Shown here: one piece after another, positions 1-9,130 of the stretch
How the letters are laid out: each line of letters starts with the position of its first letter
How positions within the stretch are numbered: the first letter of the stretch is position 1
Assembly (NCBI RefSeq): GCF_030732865.1
Contig: NZ_JASHKB010000002.1
Location: 285,382-349,381, forward strand
Length of the DNA: 64,000 nt
DNA from: Roseitalea sp. MMSF_3546
Lineage (GTDB): Bacteria; Pseudomonadota; Alphaproteobacteria; Rhizobiales; Rhizobiaceae
Direction: 5' to 3'
Program-made: the position numbers and the translations under genes
The notes under the pieces: generated by a model
Database searches by the model: none
What the model saw: the letters and a program-made list of their open reading frames with translations, nothing else
Told to the model about the DNA's origin: nothing

Positions 1-534
1 TACGACCTTGCATCGCGACAGGCGGCCGGCGATGTCCTCGTCGCGCTCGATCCCGGTGCACAGGCCCTGGCCGGCATGGCGGCCGAAGTCGCCATCGCCT
101 TTGGCGGTGAACGGGCGGGGCCCGACATCGACTACAGCCGGCTGAGCGCGTTCATCAGTCAGCGGGCGCTGGAGAGCGAGCGGTTGCGCGTCGAGCGCAT
201 GCAGGCGCGGCTGATCGAGCGCGAGCGCATGCGGCGCCAGGTGCGCTACGCGCGCTATCTGCAAGAACGCGAGCGGGCGGCACGGGCGGCCGAGGACGAT
301 GCCGGACCGCCTTCCCCAGAGCCGATATCGGCGGTGCCGCCGGGCCGGCAGGGCAGTGACGCCGGCGAACGGACGGCTCCGGCCGGGCAGGGGGCGGATG
401 CAGCGGCCGATGCCGAACCGCCGGCGGGGCAGCCGCCGGCGCCGGCGGACGCAACGCCGCAGCCCCAGGACCTGTTCGCGCCCGAGACGATCCAGCGGCT
501 GATCGAGGCGCTGGAAACCGAGCGTCCGCGATAG
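1..534 (+). CDS. Unidentified protein, C-terminal part (cut by window edge)
   Basis: The reading frame is open to the first base, so the true start lies outside the window; the first internal ATG is at 76. The visible part is Arg/Glu-rich and probably forms a helix or coiled coil (codons about 50-95), followed by a Pro/Ala-rich, low-complexity, probably disordered stretch and a short acidic C-terminal helix. I recognise no domain and assign no function. It ends three bases before the stop of the convergent ribbon-helix-helix gene. Confidence 0.5.
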   Translation, partial: YDLASRQAAGDVLVALDPGAQALAGMAAEVAIAFGGERAGPDIDYSRLSAFISQRALESERLRVERMQARLIERERMRRQVRYARYLQERERAARAAEDDAGPPSPEPISAVPPGRQGSDAGERTAPAGQGADAAADAEPPAGQPPAPADATPQPQDLFAPETIQRLIEALETERPR

Positions 535-536
535 GG

Positions 537-803
537 TCACGTCCGGCGGCGCGCGGTGACGGCCGGGTGCACGCCGGGCCTTCCGCCGAGTTCACCGGCC
601 AGCGCCGCGTTCAGCACATGGATGCGGATCGCCGAGGACAGATTGGCATCGCGGGGGCGCTCGGCGTCGATCCGAGCGATCAGCGCGGCAAGCGAGATTT
701 GCCGGGCTTCGGCGAGCCGCTTGAGCGCCCGATAGAAGGGCTCTTCCACCGAAAACGACGTGCGGTGGCCGGCAATGGCCACCGAGCGCTTGCGCACCGC
801 CAT
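537..803 (-). CDS. Ribbon-helix-helix domain protein (88 aa)
   Basis: A short basic protein starting MAVRKRSVAIAGHRTSFSVE. The segment TSFSVEEPFYRALKRLAEAR followed by a helix fits the small RHH-like DNA-binding family found next to sspB in many Rhizobiales. Such proteins bind DNA through an N-terminal beta strand (RTSFSV) and two helices; the target is unknown. The start is the ATG at 801-803, ten bases downstream of the sspB stop, so the two genes are probably co-transcribed. The family call rests on context and length as well as sequence. Confidence 0.72.
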   Translation of the reverse strand: MAVRKRSVAIAGHRTSFSVEEPFYRALKRLAEARQISLAALIARIDAERPRDANLSSAIRIHVLNAALAGELGGRPGVHPAVTARRRT

Positions 804-813
804 TGGCGGGCGC

Positions 814-1350
814 TCACTTCTTGTTACGGAACGCGTCCAGCGAGACGACGTCGGCGGTTTCGGCGTCCTCGTCGGCCGCGTTCGCGGCGGCAGCGCCGTC
901 GGCCGCCGCCGGCGCCTTGGCCGGCTTGCCGTCGCCTTCGGGCCGGCCCGATACGGGCGGGGGCGCTTCGCCGGCTTCCTCTTCGGCCAGTTCGGTCTCG
1001 ACATCGAATTCGAGTTCGAAATTGACCGATGGATCGTAAAAGCCGCGGACGGCGGCATAGGGCACATACAGCTTTTCGGGTACGTCGGAAAAGGACAGGC
1101 CGATGCCGAAGCCCGTCTCGCCGACCTCCAGATCCCAGAACTGATGCTGCAGCACGATGGTCATCTGATCGGGATACTGCTCGCGAATGCGGTTGGAGAT
1201 GCGCACGCCCGGCGCGCTCGTCACGAAGGTGATGAAGAAATGGTGATTGCCGGGAAGACCGGTCTTTTCGACCTCCGACAGGACCTTGCGGATCACCCCG
1301 CGCAGGGCATTCTGCACCAGAATGTCGTAGCGGATTATGTCTTCGCTCAT
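814..1350 (-). CDS. sspB: SspB, ClpXP adaptor for ssrA-tagged proteins
   Basis: A 178-residue protein of the alphaproteobacterial SspB type. SspB binds the ssrA degradation tag and delivers tagged proteins from stalled ribosomes to the ClpXP protease in the cytoplasm. Residues 1-115 form the tag-binding fold (NHHFFITFVT, MTIVLQHQFWDLEV, FSDVPEKLYVPYAAV). A long acidic, Ala-rich linker follows, then a short C-terminal tail (VVSLDAFRNKK) expected to dock on the ClpX zinc-binding domain. The gene lies directly downstream of ssrA on the same strand. A TTGACC hexamer (1409-1414, reverse strand) in the gap might be a -35 element, but I see no convincing -10. Confidence 0.93.
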   Translation of the reverse strand: MSEDIIRYDILVQNALRGVIRKVLSEVEKTGLPGNHHFFITFVTSAPGVRISNRIREQYPDQMTIVLQHQFWDLEVGETGFGIGLSFSDVPEKLYVPYAAVRGFYDPSVNFELEFDVETELAEEEAGEAPPPVSGRPEGDGKPAKAPAAADGAAAANAADEDAETADVVSLDAFRNKK

Positions 1351-1489
1351 AGGCGGAGAGCCCCGTCCGGTTCAAATCGACTAAGATGTGCGCCGTCGCC
1401 ACGCCAAGGTCAAGTGCGGCGTCCCCACCGGCGGCGAAGATGGGGCCACCGATTCATGGGGCGTGCGTTTCATGGCGCATGTGTGAATG

Positions 1490-1818
1490 GGTGGAGGCTT
1501 CTGTTGCCAGGTGCCTCCGGACCCCGCCTAGCCGAGCATACCGACTAGGAGTTTCGGTGAGACTGTCGCACCGCCCTTAGGCAGCGAGACGTGCCTCTGC
1601 GTAGTTGTCGTTTGCAACTATCATTGTGACCCGATAACGGTGGTATCATGCCGGGCAAAAAGCCGATTTTTACACCCTCGTCGATCCTGTTTCGCCCCCA
1701 TCATCAGAACTGCCGCGCGGCGATGCGCCAGTGCTGATGGTGGAGGCGCCGGGTACCGCCCCCGGGTCCGATAGGCTTATTGTATCGTCCGTTTATTGCC
1801 ATAGCCGGATCAACCGGC
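1490..1818 (-). ncRNA. ssrA: tmRNA, two-piece (circularly permuted) ssrA
   Basis: tmRNA rescues stalled ribosomes and adds a degradation tag. On the minus strand 1615-1577 reads GCA AAC GAC AAC TAC GCA GAG GCA CGT CTC GCT GCC TAA, which is ANDNYAEARLAA and a stop. The gene is permuted: the acceptor piece, with T-arm stem CCGGG/CCCGG and an encoded CCA ending at 1738, comes first. After a spacer the coding piece starts near 1699 with GGGGGCGAAACAGGATCGAC. GGGGGCG pairs with CGCCTCC before ACCA to rebuild the acceptor stem. A hairpin at 1518-1493 marks the approximate 3' end. The outer ends are estimates. sspB follows on the same strand. Confidence 0.93.
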
Positions 1819-1824
1819 ACGCCG

Positions 1825-1853
1825 AATATAGGCCCATCCGTGCGTGATTTCAA
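1825..1853 (-). promoter_or_regulatory. Sigma-70 type promoter of ssrA
   Basis: The minus strand carries TTGAAA (1853-1848), a 17-base spacer and TATATT (1830-1825). This predicts a transcript start near 1818, about 80 bases upstream of the acceptor CCA. The predicted RNA begins with a small hairpin (GCCGG/CCGGC). Confidence 0.75.
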
Positions 1854-2015
1854 AGGTGTTGGCGCGATCGGATCGCAGTTGACAACAATGGGCTGCTCCG
1901 GAACAGTCATTGCGGGAGGCGCAACAGGCAAACGGCCGATTCCGCTTGGGGGTGTCGGCCATACTGGTCCAAGCAGCCTGCCGCCAACGCAATAGACGGT
2001 GAGGGGACAAATCCC

Positions 2016-2327
2016 ATGAGTGATTACCTGGCAGACGTTAAACGCTATGATGCAGGGGCAGATGGCGCCGTCGTCGACAAGATCGTCAGGCATCTGGGCA
2101 TCGCGCTGCGCTCGCGCGATGCGTCGCTGGTTTCGTGTTCGGATCCGTCCGAGCTGGCGCGCGTGCGCGAGAAATGGTGCGCCAAGAAGCTCGGCGTCAA
2201 TGACGACACGGCCGCCGACGAAGTGATCGGCCGCGTCTGCCAGGAGATGAAGGACGACCGCTCCAAATCGCGCGTGACCTTCTATTACCTGGTCGCCAAG
2301 CATTTCGGCAAGCTCAGCGACCTGTGA
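2016..2327 (+). CDS. DUF2853 family protein
   Basis: A 103-residue soluble protein starting MSDYLADVKRYDAGADGAVV, with the conserved block SLVSCSDPSELARVREKWC and the end TFYYLVAKHFGKLSDL. These match the DUF2853 family of small alphaproteobacterial proteins, whose biochemical role I do not know. The start ATG follows GAGGGGACAAATCCC, a fair ribosome binding site. The gene stands alone between ssrA, which is transcribed away from it, and thyA. Confidence 0.85.
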   Translation: MSDYLADVKRYDAGADGAVVDKIVRHLGIALRSRDASLVSCSDPSELARVREKWCAKKLGVNDDTAADEVIGRVCQEMKDDRSKSRVTFYYLVAKHFGKLSDL

Positions 2328-2447
2328 TCGGCCGCCAGGCGGCCATGCTGGAAGGCCTCGCCACCGGGCGGGGCCGTTTCGGGGCATAACTGCCAGGCTC
2401 TGCGAGCGCCGATGGACGGGCGGGCCGGAATCGGCGAATGTGCGGCC

Positions 2448-3242
2448 ATGCAGCAATACCATGATCTGATGCGGCTGGTGATGGAGACCGGCGTCGACCG
2501 GCCCGACCGGACCGGCACCGGCACGCGCGGCATTTTCGGTCACCAGATGCGCTTTGACCTTGGCGCCGGCTTCCCGCTCGTCACCACCAAGAAGCTGCAT
2601 CTTCGCTCTATCGTCTTCGAGCTGTTATGGTTCCTGCGCGGCGAGACCAACATCGCCTTTCTGAAGCACAACGGCGTGTCGATCTGGGACGAATGGGCCG
2701 ACGAGAACGGCGAGCTCGGCCCCGTCTACGGCGCGCAATGGCGTTCCTGGCCGACGCCCGATGGCGGTTCGATCGACCAGATCGCAAGGCTCGTGGAGGG
2801 TATCCGCACCGACCCGAACTCGCGCCGGCACATCGTCAGCGCATGGAACCCGGCCCAGATCGACAGCATGGCGCTGCCGCCGTGCCATTGCCTGTTCCAG
2901 TTTCACGTCGCCGAGGGCCGGCTGTCGTGCCAGCTCTATCAGCGCTCGGCGGACATCTTTCTGGGCGTGCCGTTCAACATCGCTTCCTATGCGCTCCTGA
3001 CGCACATGATCGCCCATGTTTGCGATCTCGCGGTCGGCGATTTCGTGCACACGCTGGGTGACGCGCACATCTACGCGAACCATTTCGAGCAGGTCGAAAC
3101 CCAGCTTGCGCGCCAGCCGCGGCCGCTGCCGAGGCTGACGATCACGCGCCCGGTGCGCGACATCTCCGGGTTTCGTTTCGAGGACTTCCAGATCGCCGGC
3201 TACGATCCGCACCCGCACATCAAGGCACCGGTGGCGGTGTGA
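2448..3242 (+). CDS. thyA: Thymidylate synthase
   Basis: Converts dUMP to dTMP using methylene-tetrahydrofolate. From ATG 2448 ([13 protein letters not shown]) the protein is 264 residues, the length of E. coli ThyA; an upstream in-frame ATG at 2412 would add 12 residues with no support. Visible motifs are DRTGTGT, the nucleophile region [29 protein letters not shown] and [10 protein letters not shown]. The gene overlaps the GTG start of folA by 4 bases, so the two are translationally coupled. FolA regenerates the tetrahydrofolate oxidised by ThyA. Confidence 0.97.
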   Translation: MQQYHDLMRLVMETGVDRPDRTGTGTRGIFGHQMRFDLGAGFPLVTTKKLHLRSIVFELLWFLRGETNIAFLKHNGVSIWDEWADENGELGPVYGAQWRSWPTPDGGSIDQIARLVEGIRTDPNSRRHIVSAWNPAQIDSMALPPCHCLFQFHVAEGRLSCQLYQRSADIFLGVPFNIASYALLTHMIAHVCDLAVGDFVHTLGDAHIYANHFEQVETQLARQPRPLPRLTITRPVRDISGFRFEDFQIAGYDPHPHIKAPVAV

Positions 3243-3823
3243 GCGCGGGGGCGACAATTGCCATCGTCGCCGCGGTGGCGAAGAACGCGGTGATCGGCCG
3301 TAATGGCGACATGCCCTGGCATCTGCCGACCGATCTGAAGCGCTTCAAGGCGCTGACGCTGGGCCACCCGGTGATCATGGGGCGCAGGACGTTCGAATCG
3401 ATCGGCAAGCCGCTGCCGGGCCGGCTGAACATCGTCGTCACGCGCGATCACGACTGGGAGGCCCAGGGCGCGATGGCGGTGCGCTCGCTCGGCGCGGCGG
3501 TCGAGTTGGCCAGCGCGCATCTGGAGAGCTTCGAACCCGACCCGGACGACCCCGATGCCGAGGCGCCGGACACGATCTTCATCGCGGGCGGGGGCGAGAT
3601 CTACGCGCAGGCGATCGACATGGCGGATGTGCTGCACATCACCCATGTGGATTCGGATGTCGCCGGCGACACGCATTTCCCCAAGGTCGCCTACGAGGAC
3701 TGGCGGGTGATCCGGGCCGACGACGTGCCCGCGGGCGAAAAGGACAGCCACGCAACGCGCTACGTGGTCTATGAAAGGCGCAGCCAGACGGACAGGGATC
3801 CGCCCCCGTCGCCTCGTCAATAG
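3239..3823 (+). CDS. folA: Dihydrofolate reductase
   Basis: Reduces dihydrofolate to tetrahydrofolate with NADPH. The GTG start sits in the GTGA overlap with the thyA stop. The sequence has [25 protein letters not shown] at the N-terminus, with the substrate-binding acidic residue in the PTD motif, then [12 protein letters not shown] and the NADPH-binding [12 protein letters not shown]. At 194 residues it is slightly longer than the usual 160-175, because of an acidic insert around [11 protein letters not shown] and a C-terminal tail. Confidence 0.96.
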   Translation: MSAGATIAIVAAVAKNAVIGRNGDMPWHLPTDLKRFKALTLGHPVIMGRRTFESIGKPLPGRLNIVVTRDHDWEAQGAMAVRSLGAAVELASAHLESFEPDPDDPDAEAPDTIFIAGGGEIYAQAIDMADVLHITHVDSDVAGDTHFPKVAYEDWRVIRADDVPAGEKDSHATRYVVYERRSQTDRDPPPSPRQ

Positions 3824-4055
3824 GTGGTTCCGGCATGCGCCCAAGGGGGCGCTTGTGCGCGATGGGGCAGGCCGGGCGGATCGGCCGCATCCTGCGCCGG
3901 CCGGGCAATCGTGCCCGCTGCCCTTTGGCCGTCATCGCCGCGCGTGCCTGCGGCCGCATATATGGCACTTGTCAGGGGCCACTGTCAGGGGCCACGGGCG
4001 CTTGTGGCGCGCCCCGGCACAGGCTGCGACAAATCGGAATTCGCGGCGCAGTGCG

Positions 4056-4084
4056 TTGAAAGCCCGTCGGCCGGTTCCTATAAC
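4056..4084 (+). promoter_or_regulatory. Sigma-70 type promoter for hflK-hflC
   Basis: TTGAAA (4056-4061), a 17-base spacer and TATAAC (4079-4084) give a near-consensus promoter about 70 bases upstream of the hflK ATG, which is preceded by GAGAGG. The rest of the 329-base gap between folA and hflK (3824-4152) shows no gene I would support; its open frames are short and lack recognisable sequence. Confidence 0.7.
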
Positions 4085-4152
4085 GAGGCCAGACGCGTCG
4101 GGCCAAGACACATTGTCGACGCTCTCAGTTCTTCCGGTTCGAGAGGTAATGA

Positions 4153-5307
4153 ATGCCCTGGAGCAATCAAAACGGCGGCGGCGGCGGCCCGTGGGGCGGC
4201 GGCGGCGGCAACAATGGCGGTCCGTGGGGCGGCGGCGGTGGCGGCGGCCCCTGGGGACAGGGCGGCGGCCCGCGCGGACCCCAGCGCCCCGGCGGCGGCG
4301 GTCAGCCGCCGGACCTTGAGGACATCATTCGCCAGGGCCAGGACCGGCTCAAGCGCATGATGCCCGGCGGTGGCGGCGGTGGCGGACGTTTGCTCATCGG
4401 CCTTTTGATCGCAGGTGCGCTCGTCCTTTACGGGCTGCAGGCCTTCTATCAGGTCGACACCGACGAGCGTGCGGTCGAATTGCTGTTCGGCGAGCCGAAG
4501 CAGGAGTTGTCCAATCCGGGGCTGCACTTCCATTTCTGGCCAATCGAGACGGTCGAGAAGGTGCAGATCGTCGAAAAGCAGATCCAGGTTGGCGCCGGCA
4601 CCGGCCGCAGCGGGTCGCAGGGCCTGATGCTGTCGGGCGACCAGAACATCGTCGACGTGCAGTTCTCGGTGCTCTACTCGGTGATCGATCCGCAAGCCTA
4701 TCTGTTCAACGTCGCCGGCCCGGACGATGCGGTCCGCCAGGTCGCCGAGAGCGCCATGCGCGAGATCGTCGGCCGGCGGCCGGCCCAGGACGTGTTCCGC
4801 GACAACCGTGCGGCGATCGCCGACGAGGTGCGGACGTCGATGCAGTCCACGCTGGACAGTTATGGCGCGGGCATCCAGATCAACACGGTGTCGATCGAGG
4901 ACGCGGCACCGCCGCGCGAAGTGGCCGACGCGTTCGAGGAAGTCCAGCGCGCCGAACAGGACGAGGACCGCTTCCGCGAGGAAGCCAATCAGTACTCCAA
5001 CCAGCAACTGGGTCAGGCTCGCGGTGAGGCCGCGCAGATCCGCGAGGAAGCGGCCGCCTATGCGACCCAGGTCGTGCAGGAGGCCGAAGGTGAGGCGCAG
5101 CGCTTCGTGTCGATCTACGAGCAGTATCGCCTTGCGCCCGACGTCACCCGCAAGCGCCTGTTCCTGGAGACGATGGAAGGCGTGCTCGGCAATTCCAACA
5201 AGGTCATCATGGACGAGGACGGCCAGGGAACGGGCGTGGTGCCCTATCTGCCGCTGCCCGAAATCCAGAACCGCCGGCAGACGGCCCAGGGCGGAGGAAC
5301 GCAATAA
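4153..5307 (+). CDS. hflK: HflK, membrane protease modulator (SPFH protein)
   Basis: HflK and HflC form a large inner-membrane SPFH/prohibitin cage that restrains the FtsH protease. The first 50 residues are glycine-rich with repeated PWGGGG, typical of HflK. A transmembrane helix follows at about 79-98, then the SPFH domain (FYQVDTDERAVELLFGEP) and a long Glu/Ala/Gln-rich helix. The protein is 384 residues. The start follows GAGAGGTA. The stop overlaps the hflC ATG by one base (TAATG), so the pair is coupled. Confidence 0.96.
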   Translation: MPWSNQNGGGGGPWGGGGGNNGGPWGGGGGGGPWGQGGGPRGPQRPGGGGQPPDLEDIIRQGQDRLKRMMPGGGGGGGRLLIGLLIAGALVLYGLQAFYQVDTDERAVELLFGEPKQELSNPGLHFHFWPIETVEKVQIVEKQIQVGAGTGRSGSQGLMLSGDQNIVDVQFSVLYSVIDPQAYLFNVAGPDDAVRQVAESAMREIVGRRPAQDVFRDNRAAIADEVRTSMQSTLDSYGAGIQINTVSIEDAAPPREVADAFEEVQRAEQDEDRFREEANQYSNQQLGQARGEAAQIREEAAAYATQVVQEAEGEAQRFVSIYEQYRLAPDVTRKRLFLETMEGVLGNSNKVIMDEDGQGTGVVPYLPLPEIQNRRQTAQGGGTQ

Positions 5308-6239
5308 TGTTCAAGGGTAACCGCATTCCGATCATCGCATTCGTACTCGGCCTGATCCTGGTGCTGATCTATGCATCGGTGTTCGTGGTCAATGAGCGCG
5401 AACAGGCGATCGTGCTGCGCTTCGGCGAGATTCAGGACGTGCGCACCGAGCCGGGCCTTTACTTCAAGGCGCCATTCGCCTTCGCCGGCTTCGACACGGT
5501 GCAGATCATCGAGGATCGCCTGTTGCGGCTCGACCTGGTCGACAGCCCGCCGGTGCAGGTGTCCGGCGGCCGCTTCTACGAGGTCGACGCGTTCCTGACC
5601 TTTCAGATCACCGATGCCCGGCGCTTCCGCGAACAGGTCTCCGGTGATCTCAACTCGGCGGCGGCGCGTCTTCGCACGCGTTTCGACGCGGCCCTGCGCC
5701 GGGTCTACGGCCTGCGCGGCTTCGAGGCGGCGCTGTCGGAGGAGCGCGCCGAGATGATGGCCGAGGTGCGCGATCTGCTGCGGCCGGACGCCCAGCAGCT
5801 TGGCCTGACCATCGAGGACGTGCGTATCGTGCGCACCGACCTGACGGCCGAGGTCTCCCAGCAGACCTTCGACCGGATGACCGCCGAACGTCTGGCCGAG
5901 GCCGAGCGCATCCGCGCCCGTGGCCGCGAGAACGCCCAGCGCATCCGTGCCGTCGCCGACCGCCAGGTGATCGAGATCCTGTCGGAGGCGCGCCGCGAAT
6001 CCGAGATCCTTCGCGGTGAGGGCGATGCCGAGCGCAACCGCATCTTCGCCGAGGCCTTCACGCGCGATCCGGAGTTCTTCGAGTTCTATCGCTCGATGAT
6101 CGCCTATCAGCGCGCGCTCGCCCAGGACGACGGCGCCACGACCATGGTCCTGTCGCCGGATTCGGAGTTCTTCCAGTTCTTCCAGGACGCGCAGGGCCGC
6201 GAGCCGGCTCCCCGGCCCACGCAGGCATCGCCGCAGTAG
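5307..6239 (+). CDS. hflC: HflC, membrane protease modulator (SPFH protein)
   Basis: Partner of HflK in the FtsH-regulating complex on the periplasmic face of the inner membrane. One N-terminal membrane helix (about 8-28) is followed by the SPFH domain (VNEREQAIVLRFGEIQDVRT) and a charged helical region ending YRSMIAYQRAL, as in HflC. The length of 310 residues is normal. The gene starts within the hflK stop and is followed after 14 bases by the DUF2065 gene. Confidence 0.96.
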   Translation: MFKGNRIPIIAFVLGLILVLIYASVFVVNEREQAIVLRFGEIQDVRTEPGLYFKAPFAFAGFDTVQIIEDRLLRLDLVDSPPVQVSGGRFYEVDAFLTFQITDARRFREQVSGDLNSAAARLRTRFDAALRRVYGLRGFEAALSEERAEMMAEVRDLLRPDAQQLGLTIEDVRIVRTDLTAEVSQQTFDRMTAERLAEAERIRARGRENAQRIRAVADRQVIEILSEARRESEILRGEGDAERNRIFAEAFTRDPEFFEFYRSMIAYQRALAQDDGATTMVLSPDSEFFQFFQDAQGREPAPRPTQASPQ

Positions 6240-6253
6240 ATCGCGAAGCGCAC

Positions 6254-6445
6254 ATGGCCGATCTGGTGACCGCGCTGGGACTGGTGCTCGTCATCGAGGG
6301 CATCGTCTACGGCGCGTTCCCGCATCTGGGCCGCCGCATCGGCGAGTTCCTGCGGACCGCGCCCGACGACATGCTGCGCATTGCGGGGCTGGCCTCGGCG
6401 GCCATCGGTCTGGGCGTGGTCTGGTTCGCCCGCGCCGTCATGTAG
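6254..6445 (+). CDS. DUF2065 small membrane protein
   Basis: A 63-residue protein with two hydrophobic helices (LVTALGLVLVIEGIVYGAF and IAGLASAAIGLGVVWFARAVM) joined by a short polar loop. This is the DUF2065 (YjeT-like) family, often found just after hflC. Its function is not established; position suggests an accessory role near the HflKC-FtsH complex, which is inference. Confidence 0.85.
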   Translation: MADLVTALGLVLVIEGIVYGAFPHLGRRIGEFLRTAPDDMLRIAGLASAAIGLGVVWFARAVM

Positions 6446-6601
6446 CCCGGCGCGGGGTGGGGCGGCGTCCCTCGCATCGGGGCGGCCAGCGTAACAATGG
6501 CGTGAGCGGCAGGTCGCCATGGCCAATTGCGGCCTTATTTGCCGCCCATGGACGAGATGAGCGAAACAACGCCCGCCGGGCGTAGCGTGGAGGTTCTTCA
6601 T

Positions 6602-8110
6602 ATGCGAGCGAAAAGCGTCGCGGCGCGCCTTGGCACCGTCGCAGTCACCCTTGCACTGGCCGGACTGGTAGGGGTTCAGCCCGGCTTCGTTCCGTTCACG
6701 TCGCAGGGTACGGCCGCGGCGCAATCGGGGCCGCAATCGCTTGCCGACCTGTCCGATCGGCTGATCGATTCGGTCGTCAACATCTCGACCGCGCAGAACA
6801 TCTCTGGCGGCGAGCGGAACGTGCCGCGGCCGCAACTGCCCGACGGCTCCCCGTTCCAGGAGTTCTTCGACGAGTTCTTCGACAGCCTTCCCGACGGCAA
6901 TGACAGGGGCGGCGGCCAGCGCCGCGTGCAGTCGCTGGGCTCGGGCTTCGTGATCGATGCCGACGAGGGCATCATCGTCACCAACAACCACGTGATCGCG
7001 GAGGCCGACGAGGTGTCCGTCAACTTCAATGACGGCACCACGCTGGAAGCCGAGGTGCTCGGCCGCGACCCCAAGACCGACATCGCGGTGCTGAAGGTCG
7101 ATCCGTCCGGCAATCCGGACATGGACGAGGTTCCGTTCGGCGATTCCGACGCCATGCGCGTGGGCGACTGGGTTCTGGCCATCGGCAATCCGTTCGGCCT
7201 TGGCGGATCGGTGACCGCGGGCATCGTTTCGGCCTTCGGTCGCAACATCAATTCGGGCCCCTATGACGATTTCATCCAGACCGATGCGGCGATCAATCGC
7301 GGCAATTCGGGCGGCCCGCTGTTCAACATGGATGGCGAGGTGATCGGCATCAACACGGCGATCATCTCGCCCACCGGCGGGTCGATCGGCATCGGCTTTG
7401 CCATTCCCGCCGACCTTGCCATGAATGTCATCGACCAGCTTCGCGAATTCGGCGAGACCCGGCGCGGCTGGCTGGGCGTGCGCATCCAGGAGGTCACCGA
7501 CGACATCGCCGAGAGCCTGGGCATGGAGATGGCGCAAGGTGCCCTGGTCGCCGGCGTCATCGAGGGCGGCCCGGTCGATGACGGCTCCATCGAGCCCGGC
7601 GATGTCATCATCGAGTTCGATGGCAAGCCAGTCGAATCCATGCGCGAACTGCCGCGCGTGGTGGCCGAATCGCCGGTCGGCAAGGAAGTCGAGGTGGTCG
7701 TTCTGCGCGATGGCGAGGAGCAGACCGTCAACGTCACGCTCGGCCGGCTCGAGGATGGCGAGCGGCTGGCGCTGGCCACCGAGCCCACGGGCCAGGACGA
7801 GGAAGCGACCATCGAGATGTTCGGCATGACGCTGGCCGAACTCGACGAGGCGCGCCGCGAAGAGTTCTCGATCAGCGACGAGGTGACCGGCGGCGTCGTC
7901 ATCACCGAAGTCGAGCCCGGCTCGGCCGCCGACAACAAGGATGTCAGCGCCGGCGAGGTGATCGTCGAGATCGCCCAGGAAGCGGTGTCCACGCCGGCCG
8001 AGGTCGAAGAAGCGATCGAGAAACTGCGCGAGAGCGACCGGCGCAATGCGCTGCTGATGCTGGCCGGTTCGGACGGCGCGCTGCGCTTCGTGACGATCCG
8101 CATCGATTAG
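6602..8110 (+). CDS. DegP/DegQ-type periplasmic serine protease (Do family)
   Basis: A heat-shock type periplasmic protease and chaperone for misfolded envelope proteins. ATG 6602 follows GTGGAGGT; earlier in-frame ATGs lack such a site. The first 41 residues form a signal peptide ending in AAAQ. The trypsin-like domain has the catalytic triad His130 (TNNHVI), Asp160 (KTDIAVL) and Ser236 (RGNSGGPL). Two PDZ domains follow (about 295-385 and 410-500), the first starting with RRGWLGVRIQEVT. The length of 502 residues is standard. The gene follows hflKC, another envelope quality-control system. Confidence 0.95.
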   Translation: MRAKSVAARLGTVAVTLALAGLVGVQPGFVPFTSQGTAAAQSGPQSLADLSDRLIDSVVNISTAQNISGGERNVPRPQLPDGSPFQEFFDEFFDSLPDGNDRGGGQRRVQSLGSGFVIDADEGIIVTNNHVIAEADEVSVNFNDGTTLEAEVLGRDPKTDIAVLKVDPSGNPDMDEVPFGDSDAMRVGDWVLAIGNPFGLGGSVTAGIVSAFGRNINSGPYDDFIQTDAAINRGNSGGPLFNMDGEVIGINTAIISPTGGSIGIGFAIPADLAMNVIDQLREFGETRRGWLGVRIQEVTDDIAESLGMEMAQGALVAGVIEGGPVDDGSIEPGDVIIEFDGKPVESMRELPRVVAESPVGKEVEVVVLRDGEEQTVNVTLGRLEDGERLALATEPTGQDEEATIEMFGMTLAELDEARREEFSISDEVTGGVVITEVEPGSAADNKDVSAGEVIVEIAQEAVSTPAEVEEAIEKLRESDRRNALLMLAGSDGALRFVTIRID

Positions 8111-8126
8111 GAGGGCGTCGCCCTCC
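8110..8126 (+). terminator. Possible terminator hairpin between degP-like gene and serB
   Basis: GGAGGGC, a 3-base loop and GCCCTCC directly after the stop codon form a 7-bp stem between convergent genes. No run of T follows, so termination at this site is uncertain. Confidence 0.35.
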
Positions 8127-8188
8127 CGGTCTTGCCGCGTCACGGTGAGGGGCGGCGCCGTGGGCGAGGCCACCGCAGCGCCGCATCG

Positions 8189-9073
8189 TCAGCCCACGAT
8201 CTCGTCGGCCCGATAGCCCTGAATGTACAGGAGCGCCGTCAGGTCGCCATGATCGACGCGCATGGCGGCCTGTTCGGCGACGGCCGGCTTGGCGTGCATG
8301 GCAACGCCGAAACCGGCCAGTTCCAGCATGCCCAGATCGTTGGCGCCGTCACCCACCGCGATGGCATCGGCCGGCGTGAGCCCGTGTCGCGCCGCGATGT
8401 CCAGCAACGCCTCGGCCTTGGCCTGCCGGCCCAGGATCGGCTCGTGGACGGTGCCCGACAGCCGGCCGTCCTTGTGCACCAGCCGGTTGGCCCGGTGCTC
8501 GTCAAAGCCGACCTGCTCGGCGATCCGGGCCGTGAAATCGGTGAAGCCGCCCGAGATCAGCGCACACCATGCGCCATTGGCGCGCATGGTCGCGACCAGT
8601 TCCCTGGCGCCGGGGGCGAGCGCGATGCGCGATGCGATGACATGGTCGATGACCGTCGCCGGCAGACCTTCGAGCAGCGCCACGCGCTCGCGCAAGGCGC
8701 CCTCGAAGGCGATCTCGCCGGCCATGGCGCGCGCCGTGATGGCCGCGATCTTGTCCTTGATCCCCGCTTCGGCGGCCAGTTCGTCGATGCACTCCTGGCC
8801 GATCATGGTCGAATCCATGTCGGCGAGCAGCATCTTCTTGCGGCGGCCGGTAGCGTCGGCCGGCTGGACGACGCGATCGACGGGCGCCGCGCCCAGCGCC
8901 TCCGTCAGCGCGTCGATGCCGGCCGCCGGGCGATCGACGGACAGATCGACGGCGATCCCCGGTGCGAGCCAGTCCATGGCGCGGGCGCCGATGGCGTCGG
9001 CGGCGCGGGCAGCGAGCGCCGCGTCGAGAACCGGCCGCGCGGGATTGGCAATCAGGGTGACGATGTGGGACAT
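8189..9073 (-). CDS. serB: Phosphoserine phosphatase
   Basis: Last step of serine synthesis: hydrolyses phosphoserine. Start ATG at 9071-9073 (MSHIVTLIANPARPV) gives 294 residues. The HAD phosphatase core has the nucleophile motif LLADMDSTMIG (Asp85, Asp87), the Ser/Thr motif ALISGGFTDFT, the lysine region and the metal-binding GDGANDLGML. The N-terminal ~80 residues are the regulatory-like extension usual for SerB. It is divergent from miaA with 57 bases between the starts. Confidence 0.95.
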   Translation of the reverse strand: MSHIVTLIANPARPVLDAALAARAADAIGARAMDWLAPGIAVDLSVDRPAAGIDALTEALGAAPVDRVVQPADATGRRKKMLLADMDSTMIGQECIDELAAEAGIKDKIAAITARAMAGEIAFEGALRERVALLEGLPATVIDHVIASRIALAPGARELVATMRANGAWCALISGGFTDFTARIAEQVGFDEHRANRLVHKDGRLSGTVHEPILGRQAKAEALLDIAARHGLTPADAIAVGDGANDLGMLELAGFGVAMHAKPAVAEQAAMRVDHGDLTALLYIQGYRADEIVG

Positions 9074-9130
9074 GGGCGAAGAAACTGGCAGGCGCGCCGC
9101 GCTGGCGGGCAGGGGCGCTCGGAAGGGACG

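Noticed and set aside
1704..2600. A minus-strand open frame across ssrA, the DUF2853 gene and the thyA start
   Set aside because: It overlaps the tmRNA and two recognised genes, and its product looks like no protein.
6107..8173. A 688-codon minus-strand frame opposite the degP-like gene
   Set aside because: Antisense to a protease gene with complete catalytic triad and PDZ domains; no family features of its own.
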